Below, one piece after another: positions 53,212-61,471 of a DNA stretch of 64,000 nt. A program made the translations under genes and the position numbers. Numbering within the stretch: the first letter of the stretch is position 1; each line of letters begins with the position of its first letter. Source of the stretch: Arthrobacter sp. StoSoilA2. Its GTDB lineage: Bacteria; Actinomycetota; Actinomycetes; Actinomycetales; Micrococcaceae. The notes beneath the pieces were generated by a model. That model made no database searches and was not told where the DNA came from. It saw only the letters and a program-made list of their open reading frames with translations. The stretch spans positions 2,232,001 to 2,296,000 of the forward strand of contig NZ_AP024643.1 of the NCBI RefSeq assembly GCF_019977195.1, in the 5' to 3' direction.

Positions 53212-54242
53212 TTATGGCATGTCGAGTCGGGTTTTGTAGGCGGTGTCTTTGTTGGTGTTCCAGCCGGCGATGATTCCGGCTCCGAGCATTTGGTCAGTGA
53301 GCCTGGCGAAGCGGTAGCCGGGGTCGGTGTCGAGGGCGAGTTGCATGTATTGGTGTGCTTTGGATCCTCGGCCTTCCCACCAGTTGATGTAGCCGATAGT
53401 GGTGAGTATCGGTGCTGCGTGCTGGGGGCTGGTTCTGGTGTAGACGTGGATGAGGAGTTGTTGTGCCCATTCAATTCGTGACCATTGCGGGGCCGTGTCC
53501 GTTTGGGCGAAGAGGACGTGTTGGGGTGGTTCGTTGATGCCGGGGATGTCGGCCATGAGCCGGTCGCGGATGCGGGGGAATTGGAAGTTCGCGATGAGCG
53601 TGGCGCAGTCTTCGTCGGTGGGGAAGTCGTTGCTGTCGAGCATGCCAGTCCAAAGTTGACTGGCTTGAATTGCTGCTTGGTGGGGTTCATGGGCTCGGAT
53701 GGTGGTCATGCGGTTTTCGACGGCGGTGGCGTGGTCTGCTTCCTGAGTCGGTGTGGGGAGGACTATGCGGTTGGTGGGTTGTATGGTGCTGCCGCGGTAG
53801 ATGAATTCCGCGTTGACGCGGCTGTATTCAGTGGTGCTGATGGGCAGGGTGATGTTTTGGCCGGGTTCGCTGTCGTAGGGGAGTAGCTGTCGTCGCTGAC
53901 GAAGATCCCGTCGCGGATGCTGATGCCATTCTCGGCGAGGACCCCCGTGAGCGCGGCAATGGTCGCCGCATGTGGTTTGGGCTGGCCGGGTTCACAGTGG
54001 GCTGAGGTGTAAACGGCGAAGACGATACTTTTCGCGCTGGTGTCACTGGTGAGGTAGCTGCTGACGGTGCGGGCGTAGGGGAGTTCTGTTCCGGGTTGGC
54101 GGGGAAGGTCGATGCGCAGGGTGGCGCCGACCTTGCCTTTGTCCAGGGTGACGCAGACGAGGCTCTCGTTGGGCCAGAAGCCGAGGGTGTGCCCGATGAA
54201 GCTGAGCAGGTCTGCCGGATCTTTGATGGTGAGCGCATTCAT
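53212..54242 (-). pseudogene. DUF4192 family gene with a frameshift
   Basis: From the ATG at 54242 the product reads NALTIKDPADLLSFIGHTLG, then FWPNESLVCVTLDKGKVGAT, the N-terminus of the actinobacterial DUF4192 family. After FVSDDSY (about 53885) this frame turns into low-complexity Thr/Pro text. An adjacent frame instead continues with LPYDSEPGQNITLP, then NAEFIYRGSTIQPTNRIVLP, which is the expected family continuation, and runs to 53212. The two halves together give about 345 residues, the normal family length. Either one base was gained or lost in the genome or in sequencing, or the frame is shifted during translation. Function of the family is unknown. Confidence 0.75.
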
Positions 54243-54593
54243 TGCCCTTTTCCTTTGCACATGCGTTGCGTCTTTGGTCTTGTGGGCCGTTCTGATACGG
54301 GCCGAAGTGCAACTCAGGGGACCGGGTCCGCCGCGTCAGTGCCCTTGCTAGACGGAGTACCGTCCAGCGATGATCGGGATATCAGAATGACAAACAGCAT
54401 TGTTGCTTCTGCCTATTCATGGGCAGGCTGATGCGCGGCGCCATGACGTGAGCTGCCATATTCTTCGGTGTGTGCCATCGCTTGGAGGGATCGCAGCACC
54501 GGGTCGGCCGGGGGGGGGCTTCCAGTCCCGACATATGCGCCGTTATCGGTTTTACTTCCCTCGGTGGAGAATGTCTTAATTCCGGCCCGCTAG
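54243..54593. other. Intergenic stretch between DUF4192 and the toxin-antitoxin pair
   Basis: About 350 bases with no credible gene. It holds the divergent upstream region of both neighbours; a run of nine G occurs near 54512. Confidence 0.4.
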
Positions 54594-54610
54594 GGTACCG
54601 TTTTGGTACC
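54591..54610 (+). promoter_or_regulatory. Paired GGTACC palindromes at the antitoxin start
   Basis: Two GGTACC hexamers (54594-54599 and 54605-54610) are separated by GTTTT and abut the ATG at 54611. TAGGGT at 54591-54596 resembles a -10 element. This is a probable autoregulatory operator for the ribbon-helix-helix antitoxin, and the message may be leaderless. Confidence 0.5.
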
Positions 54611-54826
54611 ATGGGTCTCATGGCTATGAATCTCCGAGTCCCTGAGGACCTTGATCGACGGCTGGAGAAGTTGGCTGCCGAGGAACACACGTCCAAGTCC
54701 GCACTCCTGTTGCAGGGGGCCGAGTTGGTTCTGCAGCGGCACACGCGCCGGCGTGAAATCAGTGAGGGCCTTGATTTTGTGATGAGTCATGACGCTGAGC
54801 TGCTGGCGCGCCTTGAGGACGCGTGA
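54611..54826 (+). CDS. Ribbon-helix-helix antitoxin
   Basis: 71 residues. MNLRVPEDLDRRLEKLAAEE is a typical CopG/RHH DNA-binding N-terminus, followed by SKSALLLQGAELVLQRHTRR and an acidic C-terminus that would block the toxin. No ribosome-binding site precedes ATG 54611 (or 54620 and 54626), which fits leaderless translation. It overlaps the Doc gene by four bases (GTGA), the usual toxin-antitoxin layout. It neutralises Doc and represses the operon. Confidence 0.85.
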   Translation: MGLMAMNLRVPEDLDRRLEKLAAEEHTSKSALLLQGAELVLQRHTRRREISEGLDFVMSHDAELLARLEDA

Positions 54827-55191
54827 CGGCTTACCTTGAGATTGAGGATGCGCTTCAAGTTATTGATCGCTACGGCTTCCATATCCGCGACGTCGGCTTG
54901 TTGGCGTCGGCATTGGCCAGGCCCGCGACAACAGTCTTGGGCGCTGAAGCTTATCCGGAACTAGCGGTGAAGGCGGCTGCCTTACTTGAGTCGGTCGCGC
55001 GGTTCCATCCACTCCTTGATGGGAACAAGCGGACTGCTTGGACGCTCATGGTGCTGTTGTTGTGGATCAACGGCTACCATCATGACTTCACCACTGACGA
55101 GGGCTTCGGACTGGTCGTCGGGGTCGCCGCTGGGGACGTTGAACTACGGGACTCGGCCGCTGTGATCTCGAATCATTTGGTGCCGCGTTAG
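54823..55191 (+). CDS. doc: Doc-family (Fic fold) toxin
   Basis: 122 residues from a GTG that overlaps the antitoxin stop. The Fic/Doc active-site motif is H62-P-L-L-D66-G67-N68-K69-R70-T-A, matching the Doc form HxFxDGNKRTA except that Leu replaces Phe. Doc proteins phosphorylate EF-Tu and arrest translation. The size and single domain fit Doc rather than AMP-transferring Fic proteins. The neighbouring repeat element begins 23 bp after the stop. Confidence 0.9.
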   Translation: MTAYLEIEDALQVIDRYGFHIRDVGLLASALARPATTVLGAEAYPELAVKAAALLESVARFHPLLDGNKRTAWTLMVLLLWINGYHHDFTTDEGFGLVVGVAAGDVELRDSAAVISNHLVPR

Positions 55192-55323
55192 CTCGGCCTT
55201 CCCTAAGAGGGCTGTGTGGACAATGTCCACACTTTCCACCCCGGATTGGCCCGTATACCCATCGAACTGCCCCGGATTCCGCATGTTTCCGCCACGTCCC
55301 AGTGTTTCTAAGGCCGGGAATCG

Positions 55324-55349
55324 CGTTCGAGTCCCACCTCGGGCACGGC
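55324..55349 (+). other. tRNA 3'-end-like segment inside repeat copy 2
   Basis: GCGTTCGAGTCCCACCTCGG followed by GCACGG is identical to the segment in copy 1. It has a T-loop and acceptor-like sequence but no other tRNA arms. Confidence 0.5.
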
Positions 55350-55353
55350 ATAA

Positions 55354-55375
55354 CCCCTCGTCAGAGGGGTTTTTG
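55354..55375 (+). terminator. Rho-independent terminator in repeat copy 2
   Basis: CCCCT and AGGGG arms around CGTCAG are followed by TTTTT. It may also terminate the toxin-antitoxin transcript. Confidence 0.65.
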
Positions 55376-55718
55376 CCTTAATGTGTGGACATTTCTTGAC
55401 AAGTCCCTCTGATCGGGAGTCCCGGATGGTGCCTGGCCGCCGGGTGCGGCCTGTTCAGTTTGGGTGGGGGAGCGGGGTCAGCGCCGTGGCTGGTGGGCGC
55501 TCCGCTTGCTGGATTTTGGGGTCATTCAGCTCCTCCTTTGCGGGTGTTGCGGCGGTCCCTGTTGCCGTTCACTACTTCATGTTCCTCGCATGTACCGATG
55601 ACATGACTTTCAGCAAAACTTCTTCAATATTTTTCTGGATCCTGCTCAGCATTGTTCCTGGCGGACTGCTGGTTCGTCGTGTTTGGCCGGCCAAAGGGGG
55701 TGTGGACATTGTCCACAC

Positions 55719-56427
55719 TTAAGTCTGCTTTCTTCGTGACCACGCTCAGCTCGCCTTCTTTTGGTCTTCAACGTGTCCATTCCGGAGGCCGCCCTCGATG
55801 ACATGACTCCGCCATAGATTGCAAGCGGTGGGGTTGGCATGCGGTCCTAGTTTGAATCTGCGGTACAGCCGACGGCTATGGGTGGCGAGTCGCTTCGTGG
55901 CTTGGGCCGGAGCCGAATGTCAGCTTGCGTGTACAACATTGGGCGGAGCCCGTGAGACCATCAATAGAGCTAAAGGTGGAGCCGACGATCTCATGGTGTT
56001 CATTGACGAGAAGGCAACTACGAGCTGGCGCAACGGGCAGAAGGTCCACTTGGTGGTGGAAATGGGTGAGGCTACCGTCAAAGGCGAGGCCACTGACGGC
56101 TGGCTAAGGGCGGTATCCGCGGAAATTGTTCCGTAGTGGGCGTCCCTGCTGCTGACAACAACATTGCCAAAATCACAGGCAATGTACTCAGGCGCTTCCG
56201 AGAAACCGAGCCGCTCCAGAACACTCTCACCGAGTCAAGAGCATTTCAGCCGACCAGCATCTGAACCAAAGCACGGAAAAGTAAAACTGCCGTATGGTGG
56301 GCGGTTTGAAAGAGCGAGATGAGCGACGCGGAAGGGCAGACCACGCAAGTGGTCCGCCCTCTGTCAGCGATCTTCTGAGCCAGCCAAAGAGGTATAGGGC
56401 ACCCCGCCATGCGGGAGAAAAGAGTCT
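55719..56427. other. Mostly non-coding stretch with one doubtful small ORF
   Basis: A forward frame from about 55819 to 56136 ends in MVFIDEKATTSWRNGQKVHL, then VVEMGEATVKGEATDGWLRA, which reads like protein, but it has no ribosome-binding site and no known motif; a start at 55993 is possible. The rest, to 56427, contains no gene I can support. Confidence 0.35.
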
Positions 56428-56784
56428 CTACTGGGTTTCCCCGCGTGTTACCCCAGGGATGCCCTCTCGGAGGAGCGACGCGGTCATACGAAAGCTGTAC
56501 TTGCCATCGAGTTCGCGGGGCTCTACCCAAACTTCGAAGCCTTCGGCGGCTGGAAAGAGCTGCCGAGGACCATTCTCGTCAGCGGCCAACCAGATGATGG
56601 AGTCGTCTGGCATCACAGTGTCGACCCTGCCTGTTCGAACGAGACAGCTATCCTTGCGGATCTCAACGGTGGCATTTACAAGCAGTGACCAGATCATGTG
56701 CCGCTGGCTTGCGACGTCGGGGTCTCTAGTGGTGTGAGCAAGTGAAGGATCGTCCACGGCTTTAGGCCGTCCTTCCTGTGGCAT
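56428..56784 (-). CDS. Tiny beta-rich protein, family 1 (copy C)
   Basis: 118 residues, or 89 if it starts at the ATG at 56697. The core is NATVEIRKDSCLVRTGRVDT, then DDSIIWLAADE, then GFEVWVEP. It shares the order of motifs with 14975-15277 and 33646-33876, and its tail after VEP resembles that of copy A. It lies about 200 bp downstream of a family 2 gene and in the same direction as the RraA-like aldolase gene, mirroring the arrangement at 15 kb. Confidence 0.7.
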   Translation of the reverse strand: MPQEGRPKAVDDPSLAHTTRDPDVASQRHMIWSLLVNATVEIRKDSCLVRTGRVDTVMPDDSIIWLAADENGPRQLFPAAEGFEVWVEPRELDGKYSFRMTASLLREGIPGVTRGETQ

Positions 56785-56990
56785 TTGAGTCCCCTGAAGC
56801 CAGTCCTTTTGGGTTGTCGAGTTCCCGTTGAATGGTGACCCTACGATGTGGGGATACAGTGCTCAGAGACGAGGGCGGAGTGGGTGTGTGTCGGGGAGAA
56901 ATATCGCTACGTCCGGCATTCCTGGCACGGACAAGCGTTCGGCTTTTCATGGTGGTGTTCCTCGAATAGTTTCGGGAGTGCTTGGCGTTC

Positions 56991-57215
56991 TCAGGTCCGA
57001 GATGCTGGAACGAGGACGCGGGCTGAGGGTTCAAGGCCATGGGCAAGAACCCATAGGGTGCGCGTGCCATCAAGGGCCGGCATGATGTCTCCTTGAATCA
57101 CGTATCGAAAAGGCGTGGGATCGTCATCGGGGCGCCACCACCCACTGACCGGTGCATGCTCCCCGGTGAAGGTGTGGAACATGTTTCGTCCACGCCCTGG
57201 GCCATGGATGCCCAA
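56991..57215 (-). CDS. Tiny protein, family 2 (copy E)
   Basis: 74 residues, or 63 from the internal ATG (MFHTFTGEHAPVSGWWRPDD). It has PVSGWWRPDDDPTPF and then QGDIMPALDGTRTLWVL, the same motif order as 15447-15698. It is 15 bp downstream of the RraA-like gene and therefore co-transcribed, and it precedes a family 1 gene. Function unknown. Confidence 0.65.
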   Translation of the reverse strand: MGIHGPGRGRNMFHTFTGEHAPVSGWWRPDDDPTPFRYVIQGDIMPALDGTRTLWVLAHGLEPSARVLVPASRT

Positions 57216-57230
57216 TCCTGACGGCTGGGT

Positions 57231-57896
57231 TCAGGCATTTGCTGGTGCCTGAGTGCGGTTTATCGCGGAACCGCGGATCTTAAAACGAAGTGCGGTTTCA
57301 AGACTGTCGATTTGCTTAAGTCTTTCCAAAACCGCCTCCGCGCGTTCTGGCCGAACCACGGCGATACCGTCGTCGTCAGCCGTGATGAGATCACCTGGGT
57401 TCACCACGACTCCGCCGCAGGCTACAGGTATGTGGACTGCACCAGGGCCGGTTTTTGCAGGGCCTGCCGGAGACACTCCTCGAGCCCAGAGAGGCAGCCC
57501 CAAATCGCGGATTCCGGCCCGGTCCCTCGTGAGCCCGTCGATGACAACGCCCGCTATTCCGGCCGCCAAGCAGATCTCGGCGAGAAGGTCACCGAACACT
57601 GCGCGGGTTGTGCCGCCGAGGGCATTGATTACGAGGATGTCGCCGGGCCGGGCGTCGTCGAGAGCGCGGTGAATAGCCAGGTTATCGCCCTCCTTGGTCA
57701 AGACGGTTAGTGCGGGCCCTACACATTTGGCACCGTTCCACTGAGACGTGATCCCCATATCCATGAGATTCAGTCTGTCCATGGCGTCACCTACGTTGGC
57801 TACCGGGTACTGCTCCATACGGTGGAGCACGTCTGCGGATGCATTCGTTGAGTGTGTCCCGACCGTAAGGGAATCAGTAGAAGCGTTAATGAACAC
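57231..57896 (-). CDS. RraA-like / 4-hydroxy-4-methyl-2-oxoglutarate aldolase-family protein
   Basis: 221 residues. The family core runs from NVGDAMDRLNLM through VINALGGTTRAVFGDLLAEI to GVVIDGLTRDR, with the Arg and Asp that bind substrate carboxylate and Mg2+. Members cleave 4-hydroxy-4-methyl-2-oxoglutarate or 4-carboxy-4-hydroxy-2-oxoadipate to pyruvate, or decarboxylate oxaloacetate; RraA itself binds RNase E, which actinobacteria have in a different form. Divergent from an MFS transporter, so a catabolic aldolase is likelier. Confidence 0.85.
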   Translation of the reverse strand: MFINASTDSLTVGTHSTNASADVLHRMEQYPVANVGDAMDRLNLMDMGITSQWNGAKCVGPALTVLTKEGDNLAIHRALDDARPGDILVINALGGTTRAVFGDLLAEICLAAGIAGVVIDGLTRDRAGIRDLGLPLWARGVSPAGPAKTGPGAVHIPVACGGVVVNPGDLITADDDGIAVVRPERAEAVLERLKQIDSLETALRFKIRGSAINRTQAPANA

Positions 57897-57907
57897 GGCG
57901 GCCTCTC

Positions 57908-57976
57908 AGAGAATGAAATGCTTGGACCAATTGACAATCTCTTCTTAGTTTGGACTAGATTCTCATTCTTGACAAG
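57908..57976. promoter_or_regulatory. Repeat-rich divergent promoter region
   Basis: Between the RraA-like and MFS genes, TTGGACCAATTGACAA (57922-57937) and TTGGACTAGATT (57951-57962) form direct repeats of TTGGAC(C/T)A. AGAATGA (57910-57916) and TCATTCT (57963-57969) form an outer inverted repeat. TTGACA at 57931-57936 could be a -35 element for the MFS gene. The regulator is not in the immediate neighbourhood. Confidence 0.4.
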
Positions 57977-58123
57977 ACCGCATCGCTGAAGATCGCCCAA
58001 GCCGCCTTGACCGAACGCGTGAGGCATGTCACGCTTCAACCGGGAAAATAATCCTATTTGAGTATGCCATCTCAGTTCCCGGGGCTCATATCTAGCCTTG
58101 CCGGCCTTTCTTGGAAGTTGCTG

Positions 58124-59488
58124 ATGAAATATTATGCGTCCCGCTCCGCGGTCGAACATTCCACAATCCGGAAAATCACATTCCGGATCATCCCGCTGAT
58201 CATCCTCGCCTACTTCGTCGCGTACATCGACAGAGTGAACATTGGGATGGTTAAAAAGGACATGGCGGTAGACATCGGCCTGACCGATGTCGCTTTTGGC
58301 CTTGCCAGCGGCCTGATCTTCATAGGCCTGATCTTCTTTGAGATTCCCAGCAACAAGCTGGCTCATATGGTCGGACCCCGCCGTTGGATCACACGGATTA
58401 TGGCGTCGTGGGGCGTCGTGGTAATGACCGGAGCTCTTATTCAGATCCCCGAGCATCTTTATCTCATGCGCGTCGTCCTCGGCATTGCAGAGGCGGGCAT
58501 GGCACCGGCGGTGTTCCTCTTTCTGGCGCAGTGGTTCCCGCGTCAGCATCGTGCACGTGCTTTGAGTGCGTTTTACCTGTCGGTTCCCATCGCTATGGCC
58601 CTAGGCAGCCCGCTGACCGGATGGATTCTTGAAGCCACCGACAACCTGATCGGCGTGGATGGATGGCGCTGGGTGTTCCTTATTGAGGGTTTCGCAGCCA
58701 TCCTTGTTGCTCCGTTCGTGCTGCGCGGGCTGACTGACCGGCCTTCCAAGGCAAAATGGCTCACCGCCCAGGAACAGCAGTGGCTTACTGAAACCCTTGA
58801 AGATGAGAACCACGATGTTCCGGCGCATGCGCCGCACTCCTTCCGTGGTTCCCTAACCGACGGAAAGGTCTGGATTTTCGCAGTGACCTATTTGTTCCTC
58901 GGCTTCGGGGCCAACGCCATGGTCTATTGGATGCCTAGCATCGTAGGTGCAGCCACAAAGAATCTGGGGTCACTGCAAATTGGCTTGGTGTCGGCAATTC
59001 CGTTCGTTTGCGCCGCGCTGGGTATCTACATCACCGGTCGCATCGCCGAACGCACCCAAGCCAAGCTCTGGAACATCCTGGTTCCGGTGTTTGTTTCGGT
59101 CGTTGGGTTTGCAGCTGTTCTGGTGGTCAACGGCAACATTGCCATGCAGATGGCAATGATTTCTCTGGCGTTGGCGGGCGCCCTGGCCTCCCAGCCCCAG
59201 TTTTGGACCCTGCCCACCGCATACCTCAGCGGAGCTGCGGCGGCCGGTGGCATTGCCTTGATCAATAGCGTCAACAACATCGGCGGGTTCCTCGGACCGT
59301 ATTCATTTGGATGGCTCAAGGAGATCGGCAATAACTCAACTTTGCTGCCCTTCACGGTGATTGCTGCGGTCCAAGTTCTCGCTGCAGCAGGTGTTCTGCT
59401 GGCGAACCGATCAAAGAGTCGTGTTCCGGTGGCAGAATCAGAAGCCGAAAGTAACCTTGCCGATCAGGTAGCTGCAGATATGAAGTAG
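58124..59488 (+). CDS. MFS transporter, anion:cation symporter type
   Basis: About 454 residues from the ATG at 58124, preceded by GGAAG; the frame is open 66 bases upstream. It has twelve predicted helices with the ACS-family motif YIDRVNIGMVKKDM in helix 1 and the long central loop after GLTDRPSKAKWL. Such proteins import organic acids such as tartrate, phthalate, hydroxyphenylacetate or galactonate. Divergence from the RraA-like aldolase suggests import of an aromatic or dicarboxylic acid whose breakdown ends in that aldolase. Confidence 0.9.
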   Translation: MKYYASRSAVEHSTIRKITFRIIPLIILAYFVAYIDRVNIGMVKKDMAVDIGLTDVAFGLASGLIFIGLIFFEIPSNKLAHMVGPRRWITRIMASWGVVVMTGALIQIPEHLYLMRVVLGIAEAGMAPAVFLFLAQWFPRQHRARALSAFYLSVPIAMALGSPLTGWILEATDNLIGVDGWRWVFLIEGFAAILVAPFVLRGLTDRPSKAKWLTAQEQQWLTETLEDENHDVPAHAPHSFRGSLTDGKVWIFAVTYLFLGFGANAMVYWMPSIVGAATKNLGSLQIGLVSAIPFVCAALGIYITGRIAERTQAKLWNILVPVFVSVVGFAAVLVVNGNIAMQMAMISLALAGALASQPQFWTLPTAYLSGAAAAGGIALINSVNNIGGFLGPYSFGWLKEIGNNSTLLPFTVIAAVQVLAAAGVLLANRSKSRVPVAESEAESNLADQVAADMK

Positions 59489-60102
59489 CCAGTGTGTACT
59501 GATCGAGCCGGGTGGATTGATATTTTCAGCCCACCCGGCTCCCCCTCTACGGTCGGTTCCTTTTTGTAGAGTTGGGACCGCCAAGGCTACGGCCTGCCGG
59601 TATTTCCCGTCGCTGGGGTGAATTGCTCTCGGCGTATACGCTGGCGTTGTTGGCTGAACTGGGAGCAGTTCTCGATCGCCTGCCAACGCCCCGGCCGGCG
59701 ATGGCAATATGGAAGCGGCTTGGTCTGGGCTGAGTCCTAGTGTTTTGACCAGGCCGATGATCTCCGCGGGTCGAAGAAGGCGTTCCGCAGAAATATCGCA
59801 TCCTCCGATGGCGGTGGTGCGCTGAGTTCGGAGCCGGCTTCAGCCAACAGGCGCCGCAGGGCGTCGGCCTGAACCGTGAGATAGAAGGTACCGTCCCGAA
59901 GTCGCGCCGGATTGCCTTCGCCGGCCCGTGAGTACGGCATCCTACGCCGGGCCCACACTGTGGGTGAAGGCCGCCAAAGCGTCTTCCCTGCAGCGAAGTG
60001 CCGGAATAAGCGGTTGCTGTCGAAACGTTCGCTCGTTCCGTGCGGGCGCTGGATTGCATTCTTGCAAATGCGGCCAGTGAGCATGACCTCGCCGGCCACA
60101 CC
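59489..60102. other. Gap with possible decayed gene
   Basis: About 610 bases behind the MFS gene and the convergent aminotransferase. The minus strand around 59740-59950 gives GTFYLTVQADALRRLLAEAG, followed by a frame-dependent continuation, which could be a remnant. Nothing is intact and no family is recognised. Confidence 0.3.
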
Positions 60103-61278
60103 TCAGCTGAAGCTTCGCACCGTGTGGACGAACCTTTTCATGCCCTCTGCAAGAGTCTCAATGTCCGTGGCGAAGGAGATGCGCACATGACCTTCCCCGG
60201 AAGGCCCGAATTCGGCACCGGACCGAACGAGAACGCCGTTAGCGGCGAACCTGCGCGTCATCTCATCGGAGTTGAGACCGGAGTCGATTTTCGGGAATGC
60301 GTAGAAGGCCCCCTGCGGGGCCAGAAGGCTTACCTTGGAAAGCCCGCTTAGTTGTTCGACCACGACATCCCGGCGGGCCTGATACGACGCCGTGAGTTGC
60401 TCAAGATCCGCCTGAGGGGTGCGCAACGCTTCCAGGGCAGCGTCCTGCACGAACGTGTTAATGGACCCATTGATGGAGCGGTGAACCAGGTTGATGGCGG
60501 CTGCACGCTCCGGCGACGCAACGACAAAGCCCAGACGCCAGCCGGTCATGGCGTATGACTTGGAGAACGTGTTGCAGTAGACCACCTGATCGGCAACCGA
60601 ATGAAGCTGAAGCGAGGACCGGAAAGGCACACCGTCGAAGACAATATCGGCGTACGCTTCGTCGGCAAGCAGCAGCAGGTGCGGGTTGCTTTCCAGAAGG
60701 GCAGCCAAGGCCTGGAGATCCTGCTTGGAGTAGCAGCGGCCGGTGGGGTTGCCGGGATTGCACAGAATGATCATCCGGGAGGCTGGCGCCTCGCGTTCCA
60801 GCCGTTCCATATCCAGCCCGCCGTCGGGTCGGTTGGCAACCCAGATGCCCTCCGCGCCGATCATGGCCAAATGATCGGCGTAGAGAGAGTAAGTCGGTTC
60901 AGGGATCAGTACGCGGTCCCCGGCGTTGACCATTGCAATCACCGAGGCGGCGAGACCAGCACTGCCGCCATGGGTGACGATCACCTGTTCGGCCCCGATG
61001 GCCCGTCCCGAGCGTTCGGACAAGTGCTCAGCCAATGCATCCCGCAACTCAGGCAGCCCGGTTAATGCCGTGTAGCGGGTGCGCCCACGGTTCAGCGCCT
61101 CGATCCCTGCGTCTATCACCGGCCGGGGAGTGCCGCTGTCGGGTTCGCCCATGGACAAGGCGATGGAGCCGGGTTCAACTGCGCCAAGTGACGAAGGCCG
61201 ACGGGACCCGGCCTCGATGCGCCCAACGGCCAGCGACGCCGCGGCCGATCCCGCTTTCGTGAGGGGTGTTGTATTCAT
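60103..61278 (-). CDS. Class I/II aminotransferase (aromatic/branched-chain type)
   Basis: 391 residues. PLP Lys K240 is in NTFSKSYAMTGWRLGF. CNPGNPTG (173-180) and LLADEAYADIVFDG are the standard cofactor contacts, and a C-terminal Arg in GHVRISFA binds the substrate carboxylate. It is downstream of and co-directional with the 2-oxoacid decarboxylase gene (194-bp gap). Together they would convert an amino acid such as tryptophan or phenylalanine to its 2-oxoacid and then to the aldehyde. Confidence 0.9.
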   Translation of the reverse strand: MNTTPLTKAGSAAASLAVGRIEAGSRRPSSLGAVEPGSIALSMGEPDSGTPRPVIDAGIEALNRGRTRYTALTGLPELRDALAEHLSERSGRAIGAEQVIVTHGGSAGLAASVIAMVNAGDRVLIPEPTYSLYADHLAMIGAEGIWVANRPDGGLDMERLEREAPASRMIILCNPGNPTGRCYSKQDLQALAALLESNPHLLLLADEAYADIVFDGVPFRSSLQLHSVADQVVYCNTFSKSYAMTGWRLGFVVASPERAAAINLVHRSINGSINTFVQDAALEALRTPQADLEQLTASYQARRDVVVEQLSGLSKVSLLAPQGAFYAFPKIDSGLNSDEMTRRFAANGVLVRSGAEFGPSGEGHVRISFATDIETLAEGMKRFVHTVRSFS

Positions 61279-61409
61279 GGTGCTCCTGGACTGTGAGTGT
61301 GGGACAGCGCTGTCGGGAAGGCTCGAAGTCTCCCAAAACTAAGAGGAGTTTACCAATTGAAATAATTTTTTCAATACATTGAGGTTCTGGGACTGTCCAA
61401 AAGCCACAA

Positions 61410-61450
61410 CCCCAGACGGAGATGATGCTCGCGGCGTGCCTCGTCTGGGG
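61410..61450 (-). terminator. Hairpin after the decarboxylase gene
   Basis: CCCCAGACG and CGTCTGGGG form a 9-bp stem. On the minus strand it follows the decarboxylase stop by about 20 bp and is followed by GTTGTGGCTTTTGG. It may separate the decarboxylase from the aminotransferase transcript. Confidence 0.45.
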
Positions 61451-61471
61451 CCGTGGAAACCCTTCCTTGAT

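Larger units (their letters stand above)
55214..55718. repeat. 505-bp dispersed repeat, copy 2
   Basis: The intact-looking copy. The left end is GTGTGGACAATGTCCACAC and the right end GTGTGGACATTGTCCACAC, each with perfect 9-bp arms; the two ends are exact reverse complements, so they also form terminal inverted repeats. It aligns with 8817-9321 along its full length with equal total length. The internal half-site GTGTGGACA is at about 55381. It starts 23 bp behind the Doc gene. No transposase is encoded. Confidence 0.8.
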
